A model generated the notes under the pieces. The model worked only from the letters and a program-made list of their open reading frames with translations, had not been told where the DNA came from and searched no databases. Below, piece by piece: positions 54,686-64,000 of a stretch of 64,000 nt of DNA. The first letter of the stretch is position 1. Each line of letters starts with the position of its first letter. The translations under genes were made by a program, and so were the position numbers. The DNA is from Dipteris shenzhenensis (Eukaryota; Polypodiophyta; Polypodiopsida; Gleicheniales), in NCBI GenBank assembly GCA_047967505.1, contig CM106538.1; one strand, given 5' to 3'.

Positions 54686-57308
54686 GTGTTTGGGCACTTC
54701 AAAGCTTTCAAAGCTATGGTTGAAAAAGAAACAGGCCTGCAAATAAAATGCCTAAGGTCAGATGGAGGGGGAGAGTACCTCTCAAATGAGTTTGCAAGGT
54801 TCTTGCAGGAGCATGGTATAAAGCAGCAATATTCATGCAGTCATACCCCACAGCAAAATGGAATTGCAGAAAGAAAAAACAGGCATATTGCAGAGGTGTC
54901 TCAGGCTATGCTAAATGAAAAAGATCTACCAGATTATTATTGGGCTGAAGCAGTTGCTACAGCAGTCTATATAATGAACAGGACTCCCACTGCAGCAATA
55001 CATGGCATGACGCCAGAGGAGATGTATACTGGTAGGAAACCAGATATTTCTCATTTGAAGATTTTTGGTTGCATTGCTTATGTCCATGTGCCAGATGAGT
55101 TGAGGTCCAAGTTGGATCCGAAAGCTGAGAAGTGCGTCTTTATTGGTTATTCTCTGCAGCAGAAAGGGTATAGATGCTATAACCCTTCTACACGTAAGTT
55201 CACAGTGAGCAGAGATGTTGTTTTTGATGAGATGAGCAGCTGGTATAAACCAATAAATGTGATGATTGATGTAGATGCACAAAATGGTAATGCTGCACAG
55301 AATGCACAGCAGCAATCACAAAATATCAGTGGACCTGGAGTGTCCTCTACCAGTGGTTCACATACTTCGCCATGGACAGGCAGATTGAGATCAGGAGAAT
55401 CCCCTCAAAGCAATGCAGAGAGTGGTACGCAGGTATCACGAAAAGGAAAAGAGAAGGTAGATCAGCCCATGTATGATGTGAATGCAGGTCACTCTTGTGT
55501 GGATGGTGAATCTAGTGGCTCAGAACAGAGCATTGATGATGAGTTGGGTATTCCTTCTGTTGTTACACCTGGAGTAAGGAAGACCAGGGATGTTTTGAGA
55601 GCACCTGGAAGTGAGCCTATTTTGCGCAGGTCTACCAGGGTTAGGTATCCTGTGGATAGGCTGAAATATGATGGATTTACAGCCATTCACTATGCCTATA
55701 TGGTCAAAGTGATACAGGAACCAGAACCCACTTCTTTTGAGCAAGCCATGGGAAATGAAAAATGGGAGAAAGCCATGGATGAAGAAATGGATGCCTTGGA
55801 TGCTAATGCTACATGGGAATTGGTGCCTTTGCCTAAAGGCAAGAATGCAATTGGTTGTAAGTGGGTTTATAAGATCAAGCACAATGCAGATGGTTCTGTG
55901 AATAGATACAAGGCAAGATTAGTTGTCAAGGGGTATGCACAGACATATGGCATTGATTATGAAGAAACTTTCAGCCCGGTTGCAAGGATGGCAACCGTAA
56001 GAGCAGCCATTGCTATGGCTGCATCAAAGGGATGGTCTTTACATCAGATGGATGTAAAGAATGCCTTCTTGCATGGTGATTTGCAAGAAGAGGTCTTTAT
56101 GGAGCAGCCAGTAGGTTATGTTCATGCCACTCATCCTGAGTTTGTTTGCAGGTTGAAGAAAGCCTTGTACGGCTTGAAGCAAGCACCTAGAGCATGGTCT
56201 GACAAGATAGGACAGTATCTTGTCACTATTGGCTTTCAGATTTCCAAGGCAGATTTCTCACTCTATGTGAGAAAAACAGAGAAAGGGATTATGCTGCTGG
56301 TCATTTATGTTGATGATTTGATCATCACAGGTGATAGTGATGAAGATATCCTTCATGTGAAAATGCTATTGAGGCAGAAGTTTGAGATGAAGGATTTGGG
56401 AGAGCTGCGTTATTTCTTGGGCATTGAGGTGATTAGATCACCAAGTGGGATACAGCTCTTGCAGAGGCAGTATGGATTGGACATGCTGTCCAAATATGGG
56501 ATGACAGGATGTAAGCCTATTTCAGTTCCTTTGGAGCAGAATGTGAAGCTGAGCACAGATGCAGGTGAGCTTCTGGAAGACCCTACTATGTACAGACGCA
56601 TAGTAGGAAGTTTGATTTACATGACTATTACCAGGCCAGATTTGAGCTATGCTGTTGGGTTGGTAAGTCAGTTTATGCAGGCTCCAAGGAAACCGCATTT
56701 GGATGCGGCTAGACGCATACTCAGGTATGTGAAGTCCACATTGCAGTATGGACTATTTTATGAGGCTGGGGTTCAGATACAGTTGCATGGATACACTGAT
56801 GCTGATTGGGCTGGTAGCATTTCTGATAGACGATCTACCAGTGGATATGTGTTCTCTTTTGGGAGTGCTGCAGTCACTTGGAGCAGCAAGAAACAGCCTA
56901 CAGTTGCCTTTGTCGAGCACAGAGGCTGAGTACAGGGGTGCAGCAATGGCTGCATGTGAGGTAGCTTGGTTGCATAAGCTACTCTATGATATGCATCAGT
57001 CTACAGATGGACCGGTTGTCATTTATTGTGACAACATGAGTAGTATACATTTGGCAAAGAACCCAGTCTTTCATGCCAGAACAAAGCACATTGAGGTGCA
57101 TTATCACTATGTGCGGGAGAAGGTTTTACTAGGTCTTATTGATCTATTTATGTCAGCACAGAGGATCAGGTAGCTGACATATTCACGAAAGCATTGGGTG
57201 CAGAGAGGCTGCGCAAGTTCAGAGACCTGCTTGGTGTGCAGGATTTGGGATTGAGCTCGAGGGGGAGTGTTGAGATATCGAGCTCCACTCGAGATATGCC
57301 AGGGTGAC
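54686..57308 (+). pseudogene. copia-B3 integrase (rest), RT and RNase H
   Basis: 54686-56929 is one 747-codon open stretch: integrase LRSDGGGEYLSNEF and NGIAERKNRHI (catalytic Glu), FIGYSLQQKGYRCYN, a Ser/Gln-rich linker, RT WELVPLPKGKNAIGCKWVYK, ETFSPVARM, QMDVKNAFLHGDL, KALYGLKQAPRAW, VIYVDDLIITGDSD, and RNase H GYTDADWAGSISDRRSTSGYVF. One extra T near 56912 shifts TVAL-SSTEAEYRGAA to the frame 56748-57173. A further one-base loss near 57151 precedes the last segment (ADIFTKALG). The original frame runs across the polypurine tract into the 3' LTR and stops at about 57308. Confidence 0.93.
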
Positions 57309-57619
57309 CGTTGGGTACTTATGTCACCGACTTGTTAGCTGGAGATGTGGTTGGTACACCGCCCATGAATAATAGCTGGATGACAGCTATCCTTATCTAC
57401 ACTAGTTCGTGGCTCAGTTAGTATGCCACCTTAGTTAGTTGAGTTTGGTTTGAGACCCACATATAGGGTTCTTCTATTTCTTTGTACTAGTGTTCTTTTG
57501 GCTTTCACAACTAAGAAGAGGAAAACTGTTTTCAGCCTCCACCTTCGTGTGTATTCCCCCATTGTGCATGTGAGAAAGCCTCAAGTGAGACTCCTTCCCT
57601 CTCTCCCACAATCTTCACA
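57268..57619 (+). repeat. copia-B3 3' LTR, 352 bp
   Basis: Starts TGTTGAGATATCGAGC right after the polypurine tract GAGGGGGAG (57259-57267) and ends CAATCTTCACA. Followed by ATCTT (57620-57624). Confidence 0.95.
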
Positions 57620-57624
57620 ATCTT

Positions 57625-58125
57625 GTGGGGAGGGGGGGTAGGACACTACAAATTTATATGCTACACATGAAAAGGGCACACGCATACACAATTGACAAGT
57701 TGTAATAGTCATATACCAAGTGTATGAATAAACCAAGCCTAAACTATGGCTAGTTTCAGGCCATAATAGGGGGGGAAATTAAGACTATTGGCAGATATTT
57801 GAAGTTCTTCTAATGTATATCAAGGGATCTTATTTTTATATTCTTATTGTATAATCTAAATGATTGAAAAATAATGTAGATTTAAGACAAGGGGGGGACA
57901 TAGTAGACTTTTGGTAGTATTCTTATAAGCTTAAATAGGGGTGTTTTATCCCCCTACATGGACCGTATATAGGGGGTTTTCTTAAAGTTCATGCACATAG
58001 GTGACGTCACCCTTTTATTGAGAGTGAATCTCCCATGCTATTTAGTTGGTGTTAGCTAGTAAATTAGGAAAAAAGGGAGCTCATTTTATGGCCTTTAGCC
58101 AAGAAAGAAAATAGCCCTCCACCAA
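57625..58125. other. no gene recognised
   Basis: Sequence with several G-runs (GGGGAGGGGGGG, AAGGGGGGGACAT) and AT-rich parts. It continues the locus interrupted by copia-B3: 52020-52088 has a similar TTAGGGGGGGACATGCC phrase to 57883-57903, so the pre-insertion locus contained repeated G-run phrases. Confidence 0.35.
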
Positions 58126-58129
58126 TCAA

Positions 58130-59207
58130 ATGAGGGCCAACGTAACATTGAAAATTTTAGAAAAAGAAAAACAAAAGAAATGCGGTCGAGTTTGCATAAC
58201 CTTCACAAAGGCATTTGACTCCTCGTCGACCCACATCTCTATGTCAGACATCCTCACTATGATTTCTAGATCAAGATATCTGACCTCGGTAACACTTGGT
58301 GATGTCACCAGGAACAACTCTTTGATTACCACATTTGCTTTGGTTTCTCCTTTTGGAGTCGGACTCCTTTTTGTTTTTCTGATCTGCCTTTTTCTTTCTG
58401 CAGTCCTTTGCAAAATGTCCTGGCGTATCACAATAGAAGCACTTCTTTTTCTGCTTCCTCTTCGAAGTCTCCTTGTCGTCAGAGTTGTCTTTCTTGGACT
58501 TGCCACTATTAGGCTTGCCCTTTCCTTTGCCAATGGAATCCTTCGCCAGCATTGCCTTGTCGTCTTTGTCCTCGTTGTAGAGCTTCTCCCGAGCTTCCTC
58601 CTGTAGCAGTAATGGACCCAACTCCTCAAACGTCAGAGGTTTGGTCCTCTGTCCTGCTGTCATAATCATAACAAAGCTCTTGCAACTCCAAGGTAGTCTC
58701 CTCAGTACCATTAAGGCCAAATGGCATGAATCTGTCTTCTAACCAACTGCTACCAGCTAATCTCTCACCACCTTGACCTTCATCAAATGGCTATGTACCA
58801 TATCTCCTTCTTCCATATCAAGATTGTAGAGTTGATGCTGAAGAAGCAAAAATCGGGAGGTGTTGTCTGTCTCGTATAGATCCTTCAGAGATGGAGTCCA
58901 CCGTAGCCCCTATGATTAATGCCAGGGCATGGGCATTTTTGTCTTCCCAAGCTTCGAGCTCCTCCCTGTCTACTGCCATGACAATCTCCCCTTTCTTGTC
59001 CACCATGTCCTCGGGCTTCGACTCCACTCCCCTGGTCAGCTTCCACAATGTCCGAGCCACTAAATGACTCCAGATCTTCACTTTCCAAACTGGGTAGTTG
59101 GTCCCATCCAGTTTCCTAGACTCTCCAAAGTTAGGGATAGTGAATGAGAGAAAACTGGGGGAGGAGGAAGGGAAAGCAGGGGCTGAAGAGGCTATTGAGG
59201 TTGACAT
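58130..59207 (-). pseudogene. copia-C gag (truncated element)
   Basis: On the minus strand from the ATG at 59207: a Ser/Pro-rich start, KLDGTNYPVWKVKIWSHL, then the late gag LTFEELGPLLLQEE and the canonical knuckle CFYCDTPGHFAKDC (about 58429-58470) in 58720-58271, then about 58 codons that may lead toward protease (MWVDEESNAFVKVM). Frameshifts separate the pieces. Protease, integrase and RT are missing: similarity stops near 58130. Confidence 0.8.
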
Positions 59208-59432
59208 CTCTGCTATTTATACCACACAGCAAAGTCAACCAAACTCAATTTCAGTAAACCAGAACTTTGAACGCACCTAACTGAACCTGAGTCACCCTCC
59301 TTCTTGCAAGGGCACAATCCTCCAGTCGTGGAAGTCAATTCCCTAGAGCTTCTGAATCAGGGTTGTCCTTCAGCAAGGTCCCTGCCTTTAGGCTCCCACA
59401 CCTGTGAGCCTCCTACTTCGCCTCTGATACCA

Positions 59433-59592
59433 TGTTAGAAAAGACCCAACAGAGGGTACACATAGCAAAAGACTTATAGTAATGCCTAGGAGCTCACACA
59501 GTGTGGTGTGGGTGTGGAATCACAAACTTCTTTACTTAATGTGCAGACTCATCAATACACAATGAACCAGCCAGATAGAGAAACCACCAACA
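59433..59592 (-). mobile_element. copia-C 5' LTR, ~160 bp, with primer site
   Basis: On the minus strand it runs from TGTTGGTGGTTTC (59592) to TTTTCTAACA (59433), directly followed by the primer site TGGTATCAGAGG (59432-59421). The start is placed where similarity to copia-A1 integrase stops (CCTGCAGT, 59593-59600). A 160-bp LTR is short for a copia element. Confidence 0.72.
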
Positions 59593-61046
59593 ACTGCAGG
59601 TAAGTGAGCAACCAAACCTTGCTTCTGCATCTCCTTCAGCACTACAAATCCAATGTGGTCGAATCTTTCATGCCAAAGTTTGCTTGTGCCCACTCCAGCA
59701 ATGGCTATAAGAGCACCTAGCTCATACAAGTTGTTCCTCCTTACTCCTATGCCAACAAGATTGCTTGCACTATCCAGAATTTTTGCTCTTGTCTTGTTGA
59801 ACCTCACCTCATGGTCAAGGTCAGTTATGGAAACCACTAATAGCAAATTTCTCTTGATTTGTGGAACATACAGCACATTAGATAGTTTCTTAACATCTCC
59901 ATTTATAGAAACAAATGAAATCGTACCTATACCCTCAGCAGGGAATTTTGCATTATTACCAACCGTCATGGTGATGGGTTCCTATAGAGGCTGCATGGAA
60001 CAATATAGACCCTTCTTGCAGGTCAGGAGGCACTACTATCCAACACCCATGAATCAGTGGTTGAAGCTTCTTGAACTGAGGAACACTCTTCCTCAATGGC
60101 CAGAAATAGATCCAACTCTGCTTCTGCTGTGTTAGCTCCCCTTATCTATCTTCTTCAGGGTACCATTCTTTTCATCTTCTTTCTTGACCTGGAAATCTGC
60201 AATCATATGGCCCTTCTTCTTGCAGTAGAAGCATTCTCCCTAAAACTTCTTCTTGTAGCCCTTCTTCTTTTTGTCACCACTAGTAGAGAACTCACCTTTG
60301 GTGGAGGAACCACCTTTGCCTTTCGCAATGGCAAAGAACATAGCATCCCCATTGCTGCCTCCATCTCTAGCTTTAAGCCTCAATTCCTCCTCCATAAGTA
60401 AAGCACAAAACTCCTCAAATGACAATGGTTGGGGTCTCACCTGAGTGTTAAGCGCTGTTACTAGTCCATCAAACCTTGGTGGACATATCCAGAGACACCA
60501 CTGAGCTAGCTCTTCGCTAGTCTTTTGTATCCTAGCACCAGCCATCTGGTCATGTAGATTTTTCATTCGGGTTATGAACGCCTCTGCTGTCTCTCCTTCA
60601 TTAAACTTCTCAGTTGCGAGCTGATTCTCCAGGTTCTAGATCCTTGTCTGATTCCGCATCTCATATTGACTCTTCAATATGTTCTAGGCCATAGTTGCCT
60701 TAGATGTATGCTAAATCAAGGTCAAAACACTATCAGTAGTACTTGTAACCATGGCACATAGAGCAGTTGCATTCCTACGTTTCCAAGCTCGTAGAAGGTT
60801 GGCATTAGGAGGTATCATACTCCCCGTATTTGCTAGGTTGGGGGTTCCTTGTGGTTCTTGGCCAATCCCCAGTATTGTCTCTAGAAGCTCATATGAATCC
60901 AGAATAGCAGTAATTTTAAACTTCCACAGAGTGTAGTTCATACCATCTAGCTTGCCTTTAGTGATGGCTAGTGGGCGAATCCTCAATGCCTGGATTGTTG
61001 GTGCAGTAGTAGTTGCAAAACTCGTGCTGCTTCCTATTGCCATCAC
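59593..61046 (-). pseudogene. copia-A5 gag-protease-integrase start, broken
   Basis: On the minus strand, 61046-60711 is the gag start (GKLDGMNYTLWKFKITAILDSYELLETILG, in two parts) and 60566-60240 the late gag (RPQPLSFEEFCALLMEEEL). The knuckle region follows (CFYCKKKGHM), then a degraded protease (CKKGLYCSMQPL). 59969-59593 holds VGNNAKFPAEGIGT, VLYVPQIKRNLL and LWHERFDHIGFVVLKEMQKQG, the start of integrase. Similarity to copia-A1 stops at the copia-C LTR. The rest of pol is absent. Confidence 0.87.
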
Positions 61047-61105
61047 TCCATATGCTATTGAAGCCCTCGCCTCTCTTCTATTCTTCGATCCTTAGAGCCG
61101 CATGG

Positions 61106-61117
61106 GCTCTGATACCA
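61106..61117 (-). promoter_or_regulatory. primer-binding site of copia-A5
   Basis: Minus-strand TGGTATCAGAGC directly after the LTR end, as in copia-A1. Confidence 0.9.
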
Positions 61118-61664
61118 TGTTAAATTACACGACGTAGCGGAACAGAAATTGAATAAAGAATAGAGAGTACACAGCAAACTGCAGAGGAACAAACTTTTCC
61201 TTCAATACTGATGTAGTATAGATGATGGCTCCATCCACTCGTGCACTCCCACAGTGGAGCTTAGATGGCAATCTAGATAGATACTAGGTGAAGAGCTACT
61301 AGCTAGAAGATATGATCTGATCTGAATTGATCTGATGCAATGGACTAGGGAGGTCGGCTCTTTATAGCTATGAGGGTGGTAGTTGAATCAACGTAGTCGG
61401 TGGGGTCGACTAGTTGACCTAGTCGATGGAGCTGACCAGGTAGCCTAGTCAGTGGAACCGACTTGTCATCCATCGAATATTCAAGGAATATTCCCTATAC
61501 CATTGCCTTGGGGGCTCTCACCCCCGAACCCCCACCAGGGGGCCTGTTGGTGCCCTTGGGACCCCCCAGCTGGGGGCCAGCTGGCCCCCAGGCCCCAACA
61601 AGAATAAGGGGCTCCCACACAATCACCTTTCTACCATCAACGGTCTCATTGATAGACCTCATCT
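61118..61664 (-). mobile_element. copia-A5 5' LTR (3' portion), interrupted by copia-B4
   Basis: On the minus strand it ends TGTAATTTAACA at 61118, followed by the primer site TGGTATCAGAGC (61117-61106). A TATA box lies at about 61359-61366. Three 26-bp U3 repeats are at 61394-61419, 61420-61445 and 61446-61471. The LTR stops at AGATG (61664-61660) because copia-B4 is inserted there. By comparison with 38038-38680, about 130 bp of this LTR should continue beyond the window end. Confidence 0.9.
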
Positions 61665-61962
61665 TGTAAAGAATAAGGGAGAGAGATAGGAGACTCAAGT
61701 TCAGCTTTCTTCACAACACACAAAAGAGAGAGGACACAAGGTTGGAGGGTGAAGCTTTTCTTCACTTTTGCACACAACAACAATACAATAGAAGAGGGAA
61801 ATACCCTATATGTCAAACCCTAGAATACGTGGTTCATATGTGAACCCAAACCAAAAACATACGTGGTAGTCTAACTACACCACGAGTACAACTAACATAG
61901 GCGGTGACATAAATGATAGTCATCCAGGAGATATATCGGGGGTAGAGCTTGATATCTCAACA
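61665..61962 (-). repeat. copia-B4 3' LTR, 298 bp
   Basis: On the minus strand it begins TGTTGAGATATCAAGC directly after the polypurine tract (TTGAGGGGGAG) and ends CTTATTCTTTACA at 61665. The beginning matches the copia-B3 LTR and the rest diverges, so it is a sister subfamily. The 5-bp AGATG beyond its end should reappear next to the 5' LTR outside the window. Confidence 0.88.
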
Positions 61963-63995
61963 CTCCCCCTCAAGCTCAAATCCATCTCACGTACACCAAG
62001 CAAGCTCCTAAATCTGCGAAGCTTCTCGGTACCCAATGCCTTTGTAAAAATATCAGCCACCTGCTCCTCAGTGCTGACATAGACAAGATCAATCTCACCA
62101 GCTAGAACCTTCTCTCTCACAAAGTGATAATGCACCTCAATGTGCTTCGTTCTAGCATGATAAACTGGGTTATTAGCAAGCATGATGCTGCTAATGTTGT
62201 CACAATGAATGACAACTGCTGCATGAATTGACTGTCCCATATCTGCAAGTAGCTTCCATAACCAAGCTACCTCACATGCAGCCATTGCTGCACCCCTGTA
62301 CTCAGCCTCTGTGCTCGACAAGGCAACTGTTGGCTGCTTCTTGCTGCTCCAACTGATGGCACCACTCCCAAGGGAAAACATAAAACCACTAGTAGATCTC
62401 CTGTCTGAGACACTACCAGCCCAGTCAGCATCTGTGTATCCATGTACCTGTAATGCACACCCAGCTTCATAAAACAGTCCACAATGCAATGTGGACTTCA
62501 CATACCGTAGTATGCGCCTAGCCGCATCCAAATGTGGCTTCCTTGGTGCCTGCATAAACTGACTCACCAGCCCCACAGCATAGCTCAAATCTGGTCTGGT
62601 TATAGTCATGTAAATCAAGCTACCTACTATGTGCCTGTACATAGTAATATCTTCAAGAAGCTCACCTGTCTCTGCATTGAGCTTCACATTCTGCTCCAAT
62701 GGAATAGAGATAGGCTTACAGCCTGTCATCCCATATTTGGACAGCATGTCCAAACCGTATTGCCTTTGCAACAGCCATATCCCACTCGGGGATCTAATAA
62801 CCTCAATGCCCAAGAAGTAACGCAGCTCTCCCAAATCCTTCATCTCAAATTTCTGCTTCAACAGCAGCTTCACTTCATTAATGTCTGCATCACTATCACC
62901 TGTAATAATCAAGTCATCAACATAGATGACTACAAGCACAATCCCTCTGTTTGTCCTTTTCACATAAAGTGAAAAATCTGAATTGGAAATCTGAAATCCA
63001 ATAGTGACAAGATATTGCCCTATCTTGTCTGACCATGCCCTCGGCACCTGTTTTAAGCCATACAAGGCTTTGCGCAACCTGCATACAAAATCGGGGTGTG
63101 AATTATCCTCATAACCTTCTGGCTGCATCATATAAACCTCTTCCTGCAAATCACCATGCAAGAAGGCATTTTTCACATCCATCTGATGCAAAGACCATCC
63201 CTTTGCAGCAGCCATAGCAATTACTGCTCTCACGGTTGCCATCCTTGCAACTGGGCTGAAAGTTTCCTCATAGTCAATTCCATATGTCTGCGCAAAACCT
63301 TTGGCAACCAATCTTGCCTTGTACCTGCTAACAGACCCATCAGCATTGTGCTTTACTTTGTAAACCCACTTGTAGCCAATAGCCTTCTTATCATGAGGCA
63401 AAGGCATCAAATCCCAAGTGTGGTTTGCATCCAAGGCAGCCATCTCTTCATCCATAGCTGCTTCCCAATTTTTATGCCCTACTGCATCCTCAAAACATGT
63501 GGGCTCTGGCTCCTCTAGAACCTTGACCATATAAGCATAGTGATGTGCTGTATACCCATCATATCTCAGCCTGTCAACTGGATACTTAATACGAGTGGAC
63601 CTCCGTACAACTGGATCAGTTGCAGGAGTCTTTAAATCATGCCTGCTTTTCCTTGCACCAGGTGTAACAACAGAAGGAATCCCAAGTTCCTCATCAAGGC
63701 TCATTTCAGAGCCGCTTGACTCTCCATCAACATGAGAGCTACCAGCAGACACATCAAACACTGGAGCATGGTCTACTTTTTCTTTTCCCTTATGTGATAC
63801 CTGCACAACACTATCAGGGCTGCCATGTGACGATTCACTAGATCTCAATCTCCCTGTCCATGCATTAGATCCACTAGTAGAGGACTCTCTGGGTCCACTC
63901 AAGGCTTGAGATTGCTGCTCTGCATTTATTGCAGCATTCCCATTTCCTGCATCTGCATCTCCTACCATAACAGTTGGTGCATACCAGCTGCTCAT
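61920..63995 (-). CDS. copia-B4 integrase C-terminus, RT and RNase H (partial)
   Basis: A 691-codon uninterrupted minus-strand frame that enters from beyond the window end. It has the integrase-RT linker (Ser/Glu-rich), WDLMPLPHDKKAIGYKWVYK, YEETFSPVARMATVRAVIA, QMDVKNAFLHGDLQEEVYM, KALYGLKQVPRAW, VVIYVDDLIITGDSD, KFEMKDLGELRYFLGIEVI, then RNase H GYTDADWAGSVSDRRSTSGF, QPTVALSSTEAEYRGAAMAACE and ADIFTKALG. The frame continues across the polypurine tract and stops 43 bp inside the LTR. The listed first Met (SSWY) is internal; the real start is outside the window. As far as visible, it is open and could be functional. Confidence 0.94.
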   Translation of the reverse strand: MSSWYAPTVMVGDADAGNGNAAINAEQQSQALSGPRESSTSGSNAWTGRLRSSESSHGSPDSVVQVSHKGKEKVDHAPVFDVSAGSSHVDGESSGSEMSLDEELGIPSVVTPGARKSRHDLKTPATDPVVRRSTRIKYPVDRLRYDGYTAHHYAYMVKVLEEPEPTCFEDAVGHKNWEAAMDEEMAALDANHTWDLMPLPHDKKAIGYKWVYKVKHNADGSVSRYKARLVAKGFAQTYGIDYEETFSPVARMATVRAVIAMAAAKGWSLHQMDVKNAFLHGDLQEEVYMMQPEGYEDNSHPDFVCRLRKALYGLKQVPRAWSDKIGQYLVTIGFQISNSDFSLYVKRTNRGIVLVVIYVDDLIITGDSDADINEVKLLLKQKFEMKDLGELRYFLGIEVIRSPSGIWLLQRQYGLDMLSKYGMTGCKPISIPLEQNVKLNAETGELLEDITMYRHIVGSLIYMTITRPDLSYAVGLVSQFMQAPRKPHLDAARRILRYVKSTLHCGLFYEAGCALQVHGYTDADWAGSVSDRRSTSGFMFSLGSGAISWSSKKQPTVALSSTEAEYRGAAMAACEVAWLWKLLADMGQSIHAAVVIHCDNISSIMLANNPVYHARTKHIEVHYHFVREKVLAGEIDLVYVSTEEQVADIFTKALGTEKLRRFRSLLGVREMDLSLRGSVEISSSTPDISPG

Positions 63996-64000
63996 TTCAT

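Larger units (their letters stand above)
52089..57619 (+). mobile_element. copia-B3, complete Ty1/copia element (5531 bp)
   Basis: Both LTRs, primer site, gag, protease, integrase, RT, RNase H, polypurine tract and target-site duplication are present. The two 352-bp LTRs differ by two transitions that I can see (A/G and C/T, in the segments GACC[A/G]TTGGG and CCCA[C/T]GAAT), so insertion was recent compared with every other element here. The coding part has four frame lesions. It is the reference copy for copia-B2 (39.4 kb) and a sister of copia-B4 (62 kb). Confidence 0.96.

Overview
This window looks like a transposable-element-dense intergenic region of a large land-plant nuclear genome. 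The evidence is: several Ty1/copia elements primed from a site matching plant initiator-Met tRNA (TGGTATCAGAGC), Ty3/gypsy elements of the Tat/Athila kind, a CACTA (En/Spm) transposase of the TNP2 family, a LINE-like ORF1 with a CCHC knuckle, and long purine-rich, CT and CA simple repeats. I cannot place it more precisely among land plants. I saw no rRNA, tRNA, CRISPR array or bacterial-type operon, and no intact host gene. There is one assembly gap (N at 16811-16910).

Layout. 1-2.7 kb: LTR-like promoter fragment, a small unrecognised ORF and a long purine repeat. 2.8-16.25 kb: remains of one CACTA transposon. The N-terminal TNP2 region is at 3.5-4.5 kb, the C-terminal region at 14.7-15.5 kb, and similar subterminal repeats lie at both ends. 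Between the halves are a copia LTR piece, a fold-back structure, a decayed gypsy element (gypsy-1) with a retropepsin-like frame downstream of integrase, and a protein-kinase pseudogene. 16.25-26.2 kb: gypsy-2 (gag, protease, RT/RNase H, integrase, 3' LTR promoter) with a similar minisatellite on each side. 26.4-30.5 kb: LINE-type ORF1 relic on the minus strand, plus minisatellites.

30.5-47.3 kb: gypsy-3 on the minus strand, interrupted by copia-A1 (33.74-38.68 kb). Beside it lie a truncated copia-B2 (39.4-42.5 kb) and about six copies of a ~180-bp tandem repeat (42.5-43.6 kb). A second LTR-like copy is at 46.9-47.3 kb. 47.3-52.1 kb: mostly unannotatable, apart from a 197-codon frame on the minus strand that is the best host-gene candidate. 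52.09-57.62 kb: copia-B3, complete, with two 352-bp LTRs differing at two positions and an ATCTT target-site duplication. 58.1-64.0 kb, minus strand: copia-C inside copia-A5, and copia-B4 inside the 5' LTR of copia-A5 and running off the window end.

The genes do not form a host pathway. They are gag, protease, integrase, RT and RNase H of unrelated elements, nearly all broken by stops or frameshifts. Relative order can be read from the nesting: CACTA and gypsy copies are oldest, copia-A and copia-C intermediate, copia-B3 and copia-B4 youngest. The observations I rate highest are the extra retropepsin-like frame of gypsy-1, the variable 26-bp repeat array in the copia-A U3, the pol C-terminus of the copia-B family reading into its own LTR, and the ~180-bp tandem array at a copia-B breakpoint.
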